DNA of 64,000 nt from contig WOFQ01000042.1 in assembly GCA_012184525.1 (NCBI GenBank), positions 186,001 through 250,000 of the forward strand, given 5' to 3'. Positions 45,586 through 54,515 of the stretch are shown here, piece after piece (position 1 is the first letter of the stretch; every line of letters begins with the position of its first letter). Source of the stretch: Xenoacremonium recifei (lineage: Eukaryota; Ascomycota; Sordariomycetes; Hypocreales; Nectriaceae). Below the pieces are notes generated by a model. The model was not told where the DNA came from. It made no database searches and saw nothing but the letters and a program-made list of their open reading frames with translations. The position numbers and the translations under genes are program-made.

Positions 45586-46134
45586 TCAGTCCTCAAGTCC
45601 CGTCACTCGCTTCAGAACCGCGATCTGCTCATCCAGCCTCGCATACTCCTCCTCAGTAGCCTTCAGCAGACTAAACGTTCCATTCGACACCTCAGTGAGG
45701 TGGTCGATGAGGTACTCCATCTGGACAATCTTCTCAGACAGGAAAAACTGCTGCTCCACGGCCTCGAGCTCGACGAGCACCTCGTCCTTGCCCTCACGTG
45801 CCCCCTTGTCAAAGTCGAGGAAGCGCAGGTCGTATCGCTTTTCGATAAGGCTGTCGCGGGCGATGATGAGCTGCTCGAGCTCGGTCATCTGTTCCTCGTG
45901 GCGGTCTTTCTGGATGTCGATTTCGAGCTGGTAGTTCATGAACTGGCGATGGGAGAGCTGGAGGACGCCTGCGGCGTCGAGTTCCTCGGGCTCTATGGGG
46001 TTGGTGTTCATCGGTGCGTTGGAGATCGGTGCGTAAGATGTCGTTGCGTTGTTGGACATCATTGCATTGGCCATCATTGCGTTGACCATCATTGCGTTGG
46101 TCATCGGTGCGTTGGACGTCGTTGGGTTAGACAT
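45586..46134 (-). CDS. hypothetical coiled-coil protein with N-terminal pentapeptide repeat
   Basis: Encodes about 182 aa from an ATG at 46134; the same frame is open to an ATG at 46161. The first 40 residues are about eight imperfect copies of a five-residue unit, N-A-M/P-M-x (NAPMT, NAMMV, NAMMA and so on). The rest is a charged helical protein. Long coiled-coil stretches with Leu/Glu/Gln heptads run from about residue 60 to the end (HEEQMTELEQLII, VEQQFFLSEKIVQMEYLID, EEYARLDEQIAVLKRV). No family recognised. GTAAGG...CAG and similar sites between 46160 and 46290 suggest untranslated introns. A TATATATA stretch lies at 46372-46380, about 240 bases upstream. The repeat could change length easily between strains. 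Confidence 0.6.
   Translation of the reverse strand: MSNPTTSNAPMTNAMMVNAMMANAMMSNNATTSYAPISNAPMNTNPIEPEELDAAGVLQLSHRQFMNYQLEIDIQKDRHEEQMTELEQLIIARDSLIEKRYDLRFLDFDKGAREGKDEVLVELEAVEQQFFLSEKIVQMEYLIDHLTEVSNGTFSLLKATEEEYARLDEQIAVLKRVTGLED
46009..46134 (-). repeat. 15-bp tandem repeat coding for pentapeptides
   Basis: About eight imperfect copies of a 15-base unit, on the plus strand CATCATTGCGTTGGC with variants. It begins at 46009 and runs into the start codon of the coiled-coil gene. The period is a multiple of three, so copy-number change keeps the frame. Confidence 0.8.
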
Positions 46135-47523
46135 CGTTGCGCCTCTGTCCAAGATCAGCATTGCCCGTCGCTTATGTCTTGAGCCTTACCTTGCTTGTTT
46201 GTCAGTTTTGAATGGTTTGGGTTTTTCTGATCTGAATTGTTGTCAGCTTGAGTCGGTGATATCAAGGGACGAGAAGACATACCAGTGTTGGCTGCGAGGA
46301 GAAGCTTCCGGTCTCTGCGGAATGGTGAAGAAAGCTGGGCAGAAAAAGAGGGGTCTGGAAGAGCGAGGACGATATATATACTCCAAAGGCGGGGTACAGA
46401 TGGGCTCTCTATAAATAGATGTATTGCTACCCGACACTTCGGGCTGCAAGGCGAACGAGGCTCTGAGGTTCTGAGGCTGAGGAGCTGAACCTCGAGAGGC
46501 TTACATGTTTGCGCCACAGATAGGCTCCCAACACTCGGTGTTAACAAAGAAAGGCAACAATGCCTACTCCTGCCCCCAAATCAAATCTCAATTACTTCGT
46601 AAGGAAAACATTCTCCCAAGTTGGTTGGTCAGTGGTAACTTGCTTTTGCTGTGCGACGCGACACTGCCCCCAAGACAACCCTTACCATTTCTTTAGCGCC
46701 AAGAAAATCCCATTATAAATGAGGCGGAAGACTCTACGCCCCATTTCATACAAAAGCATTGTTAAGAGTAATAAAAATGAGGAGGATAAGCCGCTTCAAG
46801 CCCTGTCAATAAATGGATATAAGGCAATTGTCGGTGAACAATGGACGTTCAACGTCCTTGAGTGAGAAAAGAGAAACAGGGAAAACTCTAGGGTGATGTC
46901 ATGTTTGAGCCAGTCAGCCTTTTCCAGCCCATTCGATTTCGAGGTTTGTATCAACTCTAGCCCCCTGCCTCTAACACTAGACTGCGCCCGTTCTTTCATG
47001 ACCAATTTTGCCCGCCAGCGGTGAAGATGTGGAAGGCCAAGAACTCACCTCCAAGACGAATAACGAGGCGAAGACGTCAAGGCAGACGACAAAAGAGGAA
47101 CAGGGAACCCGCCACCTGTCATCTCTATCAGCTGTGTAAAACTCTTTACAAAGGCACCGACCACGACCCAGACGACGACGATGACGACAACAACGAGGAG
47201 CTCAGTGAGCTCGACGATGAGGGCAATTTCTCTCTAATAGACTAACAGACGAACACCATGATTCTTATTTTTGCTGCCTCGTATGGAAGCAGCAATGGCT
47301 CAAACTTATTATTCACTGACGTTATGGCACCCATCCACACAAGGGAATTTAGGAACGTAACGTGGCCATAAATCATCAAACGATGCTCGTCACGAGTCGG
47401 CTCCCGCCGCCAACCTTGGTAAAAGTCTTTCCCAATCATCTCACCTACTTTAACTTCAATCAGCTTCTCTGCTCACGAAATTTTCTTCTTCCATCGAATC
47501 GCAACGAGTACGAATCCCACACC
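46135..47523. other. intergenic between divergent genes, with a duplicated block
   Basis: Contains the promoter side of the coiled-coil gene and of 2EXR copy 1. The 61 bases 46680-46740 resemble 49974-50032 upstream of copy 2. A frame at 47027-47245 with a basic then an acidic half is probably chance. Confidence 0.5.
46372..46380 (-). promoter_or_regulatory. TATA-like element
   Basis: ATATATATA lies about 240 bases upstream of the ATG at 46134 on the coding (minus) strand. Its use is inferred from position only. Confidence 0.35.
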
Positions 47524-48624
47524 ATGCCGGAAATGGAGCCGCCAGGAGACAGCGCTCTTGCGCCCTCTGTTCCTGCGATGTTCGAGCAAATGCTGCAAGT
47601 CTTAAAGAAGCTGGAGGACCGTATGAAGGATTTGGAAGATCGGTTGCTTCGAAGCGAAGGCAACACTTCCCGAGAAAGTTTCCCTCAATTTCCTCTCCTC
47701 CCTCCCGAGATTCGATGCCTCATCTGGGATATGTGTCTCCAACCAAGAAAACTATGCGTTGATAGCTATGCAGGGGGGGATAAATGGAATCAACGAGCCT
47801 TCAAGTCGCTTGGTCTTTCTCCACCTATCATCTCTCAGGTCTGCCAAGAGTCTCGCAGCGTAGCAACTCGCCGAGGAGGCATGTTTCGCCTTGTTTATAA
47901 TAAAGTCTTGTGGGATTTGAGTGCCTGGGACGAGCATACGTATGGCTATTATACTTGGTTTGACGGCTCGCGAGATGTTTTGGAGTTGCACTCAGGACGG
48001 AAGCCTCTCGGTTATGATGCTCTATTAGAGAAAGCCGAGGCTATAGCGATTGAGGTCTTCGACCTGCAGGGCTCTAACGAGGATCTGTCCTTCCGCGAGA
48101 GATATAGTAACGACGGGCTTTTCGATACCTTTAAGGATGTGTCACCCATACGACCGCGAAAATTGAAGCGCATATATGTTATGGAGAGCGACATCTACAA
48201 GGTTGAAGTATTGCGGTGGGGTTCTAAGGCCGTTGCGTCCCTCTTCGGAGGAGGGACTTTCTCTATTCTCGACCTAGGAAACCCTGCCGAAATCGAAAGA
48301 GTCCAGAAAATTCTCGTCAATGGTGCAGACTATGGCATAATTCAGCGTCGCATTGAGAAGTGGAGGAAACACCACCCCACCTCAGACGTTGGCCCCGATG
48401 TTCAAAACAACATCAAGACCAAATGGTTGGCCGCTAAGAAAGGAGTTACCCCGGCGGAGATGAGAGAGATGCGAAAAGTAGAAGGGGCAGTCAGCGATTC
48501 CTGGGTAAATGACGCTCTTAAGGACATGCCTTCGGTTCGACCGGTCCTCGTTTTCGCGCTGGAGAAAGGCCGGCATGCCATGCAACGCACTGCATTTCAC
48601 AAGTCTCCAGGTGAGTGCATATGA
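47524..48624 (+). CDS. 2EXR-domain protein, copy 1
   Basis: Fungal protein with the 2EXR (F-box-like, expanded in Pezizomycotina) domain; function unknown. The start at 47524 (ACACCATGCC) gives 366 aa; an ATG three codons later matches the start of copy 2. A Glu/Leu-rich coiled coil (about residues 18-45, KKLEDRMKDLEDRLL) precedes the domain. The domain opens FPQFPLLPPEIRCLIWDMCL at about residue 53, followed by SPPIISQVCQESRSVA and YYTWFDGSRDVLEL. A Lys/Arg-rich segment and VLVFALEKGRHA close the protein. It shares order and motifs with the copies at 50344 and 52555, so the three arose by local duplication. A possible GTGAGT donor near the stop (48610) could give another C-terminus. No intron elsewhere. 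Confidence 0.82.
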   Translation: MPEMEPPGDSALAPSVPAMFEQMLQVLKKLEDRMKDLEDRLLRSEGNTSRESFPQFPLLPPEIRCLIWDMCLQPRKLCVDSYAGGDKWNQRAFKSLGLSPPIISQVCQESRSVATRRGGMFRLVYNKVLWDLSAWDEHTYGYYTWFDGSRDVLELHSGRKPLGYDALLEKAEAIAIEVFDLQGSNEDLSFRERYSNDGLFDTFKDVSPIRPRKLKRIYVMESDIYKVEVLRWGSKAVASLFGGGTFSILDLGNPAEIERVQKILVNGADYGIIQRRIEKWRKHHPTSDVGPDVQNNIKTKWLAAKKGVTPAEMREMRKVEGAVSDSWVNDALKDMPSVRPVLVFALEKGRHAMQRTAFHKSPGECI

Positions 48625-49299
48625 TGGGGTCGATTCCAGGAAGGGCTGTATTGCGATGGAAAGAGGTGGTTTTACGGCTTGTCCGTGAGGATTTATTGAT
48701 GGATGTTGATGAAGACGTCAAGGTCGTTCCGAAATTGTCTTCATTTTGGTAGTCAGTTCTAATATCTTAACAAAGAACGTAAATACCCTTGATTTAACCC
48801 TTTGCATTTATATTATTCCCCATCCTTCACCTAAATCCCATCGCTAATCCCATCTCCATCCCTCATCTAGACTCTATCTCGTGCGGTGCTCTCCGGCCTC
48901 ACTCCTCCATTCATTGAAGCCACTCATTTCGTTATCCAGTGAGGGTATAGATCACAAAAGAAAAGACAAGGTCCAAGGTCCAAGGCCCAAGGACCCGACA
49001 CATGCATTCCGCACCGACTTCATGCCAACGCCTTCGCTACAGACAAAGAGACCAAAAAACAAGAGAGAAAAGACAAGCAACGACTCCTCCTCCTCCTCCT
49101 CTGATCGTCGCGCATCACACCACCTGCTGCGTCACGCCCAGACAGGATAACAACCGGCGCCGCCGAACCTGCAAAGACCCCTTGCCGGGAAACCCCAGCT
49201 CGCTCAACAGTCGATTGACCTCCGGTCCTGCTCACCCATTCGCATCAGTACACAGAATCGTGAGCCTCCCGCCACCATCTCCTCGTTCGTCATCCCGAC
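48625..49299. other. intergenic, no supported gene
   Basis: Downstream of 2EXR copy 1. A (TCC)n run lies near 49086-49101. Short frames only. Confidence 0.45.
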
Positions 49300-49698
49300 T
49301 CACCCGTCAACCTCAACACGTCCTCTACTCGCGTGGGACAGTTGTCTAGCGTCTCTCCGGTCCGCAGACTCAAGGGCAATGTGCTCCGACTCGGCCCGCA
49401 CCGCCGTGCTGTTCAAGTGCCGAAGCACTCCGTTCGTGTTCCTGCCACCACCCGTGTCAGTCAAAGCCTCCGGCAACAACCTCCCTTCCTCCTCCGTCAG
49501 AGAAGGGGCCCAGTCAACACACATTACCGTCTGCTGCCGATGCAAGTCATCCAACTTCGCATTCACCTCAGCCAAGCCTCGCTGCACCACCATCTCAAAG
49601 TTGACCTGTCGCGCCTCCATGCGCTCCATCATCGTGATCAACGTCGTCCCGCCGTCCACCGCAGCCAGACTGGGCCTCCGTCCCAATTGCTCCTCCAT
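49300..49698 (-). CDS. possible hypothetical protein, 132 aa
   Basis: Frame from an ATG at 49698. The first 60 residues look like a short coiled coil (TMMERMEARQVNFEMVV, then GLAEVNAKLDDLHRQQ), while the remaining half is charged and without pattern. No family is recognised, and the plus strand is also open over most of the same bases. It lies between 2EXR copies 1 and 2. The helical start is the only argument for a real gene, so confidence is low. It could also be a fragment of a longer gene whose other exons I did not find. Confidence 0.3.
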   Translation of the reverse strand: MEEQLGRRPSLAAVDGGTTLITMMERMEARQVNFEMVVQRGLAEVNAKLDDLHRQQTVMCVDWAPSLTEEEGRLLPEALTDTGGGRNTNGVLRHLNSTAVRAESEHIALESADRRDARQLSHASRGRVEVDG

Positions 49699-50239
49699 CT
49701 CCGTCGTCGCTCAAAGTCTCTCCGGACTCAGGGAGTAAAAAGAATACAAGTCTGACTTGTGCCCGACCCTGTCTGCCGCGTGATATCCTCTGTGGGGTCC
49801 CCGCCCTGGGGTACACTCGATCACTACGCACCCTAGACACACCTCTCTTACGATATGTGTAAGCCATCTCCGCCGGCTATCTTCTGTCCCAGAAAGCGTC
49901 GTCTCTCACCAGCGCCATAAGTCCTCGTGAGGAGGACGGGACGGACGAATGAGCTAATGCTGGCCGCCACAGTCCCTACCATTTCTTTGGCACTAAGAGA
50001 ATCCCGTATCATAATGAACGAAAGACGGCGCCAAATGAATGCATCTAGGGGCAATCTTTGCCTCATCATGGTGAAGCGTGACGATACTTATGTTACCTTA
50101 TTTGTTTGTATCAGTTTAAGCAAGCGGGCCTTTAGGCGTGCCTATTGTTTCCTTCAAAAACGAGCCCCTGCGAGGTGAATGACCAAACTTCTATCGCCAG
50201 AAATCTCTTTCCGCCGTTATTTGTCATGCTCTTTTGGAA
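49699..50239. other. upstream region of 2EXR copy 2
   Basis: Non-coding as far as I can tell. Bases 49974-50032 match the block at 46680-46740 upstream of copy 1. The segment GTGAATGACCAAA at 50175-50187 recurs upstream of copy 3 near 52373. Confidence 0.5.
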
Positions 50240-50247
50240 TATAAAAG
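50240..50247 (+). promoter_or_regulatory. TATA box of 2EXR copy 2
   Basis: TATAAAAG, 97 bases upstream of the start codon and followed by a CT-rich stretch, fits a fungal core promoter. Position is the only evidence. Confidence 0.5.
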
Positions 50248-50343
50248 CTACTTCTTGTCATAACACAACACGCTCTCCCCTTTCTACCCAAGACATCATT
50301 TCGTTCATGAGATCTTGACGAAGTTCAGTCCCCCAAGCCAAGC

Positions 50344-51411
50344 ATGGAGCCGCCAGGAAATAGCACACCTGGACTCTCACCTGAGCAGATCCTGCTGCTC
50401 TTTAAGAGGCTTGAAGATCGTATTGCGTTCTTGGAAGATCGACTACTCCGAAGTGAGGCTACTGCCACTCGTCGAAAGGGTTTCCCTCAATTTTCTCTTC
50501 TCCCCGCCGAAATTCGACTTGACATCTGGGAGATATGCCTGTATGGACGAAAACTTCGCGTTGACTCCTATGATGATGAGACAGAAACACAGCGAACTTT
50601 TAAGTCGCCTGGCTTATCTCCACCTACTATTTCTCAGGTTTGCCGGGAGTCTCGCAATGTAGCCACTCGCCAAGGGCGCATGTTCCGTCTTGTTTACCAA
50701 GCGGTACAGTGGAATGCCAGAATCAGGGATAATCCCAGATACGGCTACTATACTTGGTTTGATGGATCGCGAGATATCCTGGAGTGGACGCCGGAGCCAA
50801 GACCGATCGGATACGACGACCTATTGATGGCTACAGAAACCCTCTATTTGGACGCTAATCACATTGCGGAGCTCATCAACGAGAGTTTTGACGGCGCCGA
50901 CGACATTGAAGACGACCTCCTATATGCTTTCAAAATGCTCCAGGACCTTCCATTGCAGAGACTGAAGCATATATATGTGCCCGAGACAGTCCCATGCAAG
51001 GTTGACACACTGCAGAGTGGTCCTAAAGCAGCTGCGTCTCTCTTCAGGGGAGGAAATTTCGCCGTGGTCGACTTGGGAAATCCTCAAGATGTCGCCAAAA
51101 TGCAGAAGATACTTGCCGATATGAATGATCATCAGTGGTTGACGGAGTGGACGACAGAGGATGTGCACCCCGCTTATCACGATGCAGTCAGCAAGATTGA
51201 GACTGCATGGTTGGCCGCTAGAAAGGGCACGTCTAAGGCGAATATTGTTCGGATGCGAGATGGAGGTGGTGGATTCTACGGTCGTGCCTGGGTGAGGCGC
51301 GGTCTTGAGGCCATGCCGTCTGTTCATCCGGTCTGCCTGTTTGTTCTAGGAAAAGGCAGACATCCCAAGGATGATACGCCACGTCTTTGGTATCTTGATG
51401 AGAGCGCTTGA
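50344..51411 (+). CDS. 2EXR-domain protein, copy 2
   Basis: Intact 355-aa paralog of the gene at 47524. The protein begins MEPPGNS, then has the coiled-coil segment FKRLEDRIAFLEDRLL. The 2EXR domain opens FPQFSLLPAEIRLDIWEICL at about residue 49. Shared landmarks are LSPPTISQVCRESRNVATR, a YYTWFDGSRDILEW block, the ALASLF-type segment (KAAASLFRGGNF) and VCLFVLGKGRHP near the end. It shows the same lack of introns and the same spacing as the neighbours. A TATA box lies 97 bases upstream. Of the three copies it is the best supported as functional. Cellular role is unknown; the family name reflects F-box-like sequence, so a ubiquitin-ligase adaptor role is possible but not shown. Confidence 0.85.
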   Translation: MEPPGNSTPGLSPEQILLLFKRLEDRIAFLEDRLLRSEATATRRKGFPQFSLLPAEIRLDIWEICLYGRKLRVDSYDDETETQRTFKSPGLSPPTISQVCRESRNVATRQGRMFRLVYQAVQWNARIRDNPRYGYYTWFDGSRDILEWTPEPRPIGYDDLLMATETLYLDANHIAELINESFDGADDIEDDLLYAFKMLQDLPLQRLKHIYVPETVPCKVDTLQSGPKAAASLFRGGNFAVVDLGNPQDVAKMQKILADMNDHQWLTEWTTEDVHPAYHDAVSKIETAWLAARKGTSKANIVRMRDGGGGFYGRAWVRRGLEAMPSVHPVCLFVLGKGRHPKDDTPRLWYLDESA

Positions 51412-51533
51412 TAGGTTAGGAGACAAGAAGGAGGCTCTTTAGGTTGGGAAGAAACGGAAGAAGTTCATAGCTCAATGGTATCACCCACCCCAGGTCAATG
51501 TTCATAAAGCCGGTCAATTGCATGTTAAACCGA

Positions 51534-52096
51534 TCACCATATTATATATCTATTCTTTAACCGGCTAATGTAGCGTGATCTTGCAAAGTCAACATTCGAG
51601 TCAATCACGCTCTCAATGACTTTCTCGTTTTCCCCCTCCTCTGCTGATTCCAGGTCCAGAATCACAACTTTATCCTCAACGAGGAAAAAATTGTCCAGCT
51701 TTGGTCGTCATGCATAACCCCAAAGTCATCAAGCTCACGATGGGCTGCTTCTAGCCTGCGGCAAAATTCTGGAGCGTCTAATGGAGAATCCAATGGCTGC
51801 TTGAACGGCAAAACCCCATCAAGCTCTGATAGGATCAAGGCACATTTATAATCACACCAGGTGACTCCATAGCATATGGGCACAAGGTAACCTTGAACTG
51901 GCTTGAGTCACTCGTACATGCGCACCTCGTTGTCAAACTCGTCGTCCCATTGAGGATTCATCTTCTTGAGAACGATTTGTGAAAGGGGGGGTGGTTCAGC
52001 CACTGAGCTGACCGCCGGGCAATACACCGGCTGGCAGGGGGACGCATGCTCAAGCCGAAAGACTCTACCAATACATTTTATACTTGTTGAAAGCAT
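51534..52096 (-). pseudogene. decayed protein-kinase-like (PK-like) pseudogene
   Basis: Reading the minus strand in pieces recovers a fungal kinase-like protein of the kind with IVLKK ... EFDNEVRMYE, then LKPVQGYLVPICYG and LILSELDG. The catalytic-loop equivalent is HDD ... LDNFFLVEDK, with VVILDLES as the DFG-equivalent and a short tail to a TGA at 51534. Two lesions are visible. An in-frame TGA at about 51911 directly follows MYE, where relatives have Arg. A one-base loss near 51695, between HDD and LDNF, throws the frame off. The N-terminal part is also unclear; a further frame extends to about 52315 but does not join. It lies opposite 2EXR copies 2 and 3. The family identity rests on motif order that I remember, not on a search. 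Confidence 0.7.
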
Positions 52097-52554
52097 TCTC
52101 CATATTCACTACCGCAGGAGAATCTTTGCCCAACAGACATTGCTCAAGAGTAACGGCGCTATCCCGCCCACATGCCTCGAGGAAGCCGTTAAGAAAGGAC
52201 AACAGAGGAAAAGTCTGGGATAGGTGAATAAGACATCCTTCAATGTTGGTCTCCTTACAATGAGGAGTGACAATGACTTTTGCCGCTGAGCCGTTAGCGT
52301 TGTGACACCAAACACTGACCAGGATTGGCTGAAGCCTGCTGCTCGTGAATCACGGCATCTTTCACGTGGGTGGGTGAATGACCAAATAATGGTCGCTACA
52401 CATCACTTTCCTCCACCCTCACGCTCTCAATTTCTGCCTTTCCAAAACACGCAAATTGATCAGCGTCACAAAACAACATCTCAAATCTCTTCTGTCGAGG
52501 CACGCATCTTTTGTATCATCAGCTCTTGGCGAAAGTCAGTCCCTTTCGCCAATC

Positions 52555-53661
52555 ATGGAGCCGTCACGCGACATCACGTCTACGCCTTCACCTGCCGTTG
52601 GCCTCGAACAAGCTTTCCAGCTCACCCTGGATCTTCTCAAAAAGATGGACCATCGCATCAAGCTCTTAGAAGATCACCTGCTCGACAATTCAGTTCCTCG
52701 AAGCGGTTTTCCTCGATTTCGATACCTTCCTGCCGAGATTCGACTCAACATCTAGGAGATGTGCCTCCACGGAAGAAAGCTTTGCGTTGATCGTTACGTC
52801 GACGATGATCCCTATGATAATACTGATCTCACTGAGAGAAGCCGGGAGCGGTCGTTTACGTGGCTTGCTCTATCCCCGCCGGTCATATCCCAGGTCTGTC
52901 AGGAGTCTCGCGCTGTGGCAACCCGACGAGCACGCATGTACCGTCTCGTCTACAATGACAACGAGTGGGACCACAAAGCTTGGGACGACCATACAAGCGG
53001 TTACTACACTTGGTTCGATCCATCTCGAGACGTCTTAGAATGGGTTCCAGGACGCAAGCCAATCGGTTACCGGGAGCTATTAATGGCAGCTGAGTCTATC
53101 ACGTTTGACACCTACGGTGATATCGATTACATGTTATTCGACGCCGAACTTTATATTACTATGACGGATATTGCACGTCACCCTGCAAGGAACTTGCAAA
53201 ACATATATAACCAGGAGAGGGGCACAATAAAGGTCGAACTTCTGCACTGGGGCCCCAAGGCCGTCAATGCCATCTTCGGAGGGGGTTCTTTGGCCATTGT
53301 TGATCTGGAGGAACCTGGAGAGGTTAAACGTCTGAGGGAAATCCTTCTCGGTGTTCCAGGAGCTGAAACCTCTTTGTTTGAGTGTTGGCTTCATGCTCGG
53401 GAGAACAGCGAGGAATTTTCGACCGACCCATCTGGTACGTACGCCAGACTACAAAACGCTTGGTTGGCGGCTCGGGGATACAAGTCTGAGGAAGACATCC
53501 GCAAATTGCGTACACGAAAAGGTGTTCTTCGCAAGACCCCTTGGGTCAAACGCGAGTTGAAGGACATGCCCCGTATTCGTCCAGTCTGCATATTTGTTTT
53601 GGAGCAGGGCAGGCATCCGTCGAAGACGCAACTCCCTCCTGTATCTGAGGCTCGGTTGTGA
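52555..53661 (+). pseudogene. 2EXR-domain copy 3, interrupted by an in-frame TAG
   Basis: Third paralog. It starts MEPSRDI, has the coiled-coil segment and the domain opening FPRFRYLPAEIRLNI. It then meets TAG at 52753-52755, exactly where copies 1 and 2 have TGG (Trp of IWDMCL/IWEICL). The frame then continues unbroken for 300 codons through SPPVISQVCQESRAVATR, YYTWFDPSRDVLEW and ICIFVLEQGRHP to the stop at 53661. No intron can skip the TAG, because the conserved sequence runs through it. A G-to-A change of TGG (CCA to CTA on the other strand) explains it. Everything else is intact, so the loss is recent, or the base is an error, or the product is made by readthrough. The first 66 residues alone would be a truncated coiled-coil peptide. 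Confidence 0.8.
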
Positions 53662-54515
53662 TCGGTCCAGGAGTATGTATGGATTATTGACGGAGATCGG
53701 ATTGAGGGCAGTGTATGGTTTGAGGATGGCGCAGAGATGAAGCATCGGGATCGGATTATGGATCGAGTTCGGGTCAAACATGTAGCTCTCTGTTAACTGG
53801 ACTTTAGAGTTGTCGGAACTGTACTTACGTAGGCTATTTATCCCGTACCAATAGTATGTCTGAAGCTGGGTAGGCGAGGTCTTTTCTAGGAAGCATTTGC
53901 CCAGCGTGGGAACGATGTCACGACATGTTCGGATGTACTTACAATTGAGCTTGGGATGTTTTTCCGCTGCTCTCAATGTCCAATCCCATCTCTTTATACG
54001 GAAGATTGTCTCAAACGTAACAACGGTCTCAGCGCCTAGTTTCTGACTGACCCAACCCTACAGCTACCACCGCTAGTGACTTGTTTGCCGTGCTCCGGAG
54101 ACCTCCATGTCACTCGAACAAAAATAGGAGCCGCCACGTCAAATCTGCTCGTCTAGAACCTCGGAGCTGTCATTTTCAGATCTAGTCACACGGGTAAAAA
54201 TGGCACATGAGGTAGAGCCGCCGAATAGTCAGAGACGGAGGTGAAACGGTCGCACTTTAGCACCAGTCCACTAAAAGTGCGGGCAGTGCCACCGTATTCT
54301 CTCTTCCCCCGCTTACCGGCGGCTGCCGCTCTCCGCCAACTAACCAACCCCTTGCTTGACTCTTCTTCCATTCCAACTCCATCCCTTCATCTTGACCTTG
54401 TTTTCTTGTCTTCACACCGAGCCTATCCTCTGTCAGCCTTGAGGAACTTCTTTTGCCAGTGACCAGGTGGTGGGCCTTCGTTCTGAATCCTTCAGAGCTA
54501 AAAACACCAGCCACA
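53662..54515. other. intergenic upstream of isn1
   Basis: Between 2EXR copy 3 and isn1. A minus-strand frame (53449-53976) overlaps the end of copy 3 and has no family features. The last 300 bases are CT-rich and seem free of ATG on the plus strand, consistent with the isn1 leader. Confidence 0.5.

Noticed and set aside
45343..46182. 279-codon plus-strand frame with Cys/His repeats
   Set aside because: It is the reverse reading of the 15-base repeat and the coiled-coil gene; the Cys/His pattern comes from the repeat, and the frame has no good start.
47027..47245. 73-aa frame with an Arg-rich start and an Asp-rich end
   Set aside because: Low complexity, no relatives recognised, and it sits in the unequal part of a duplicated upstream region; chance is more likely.
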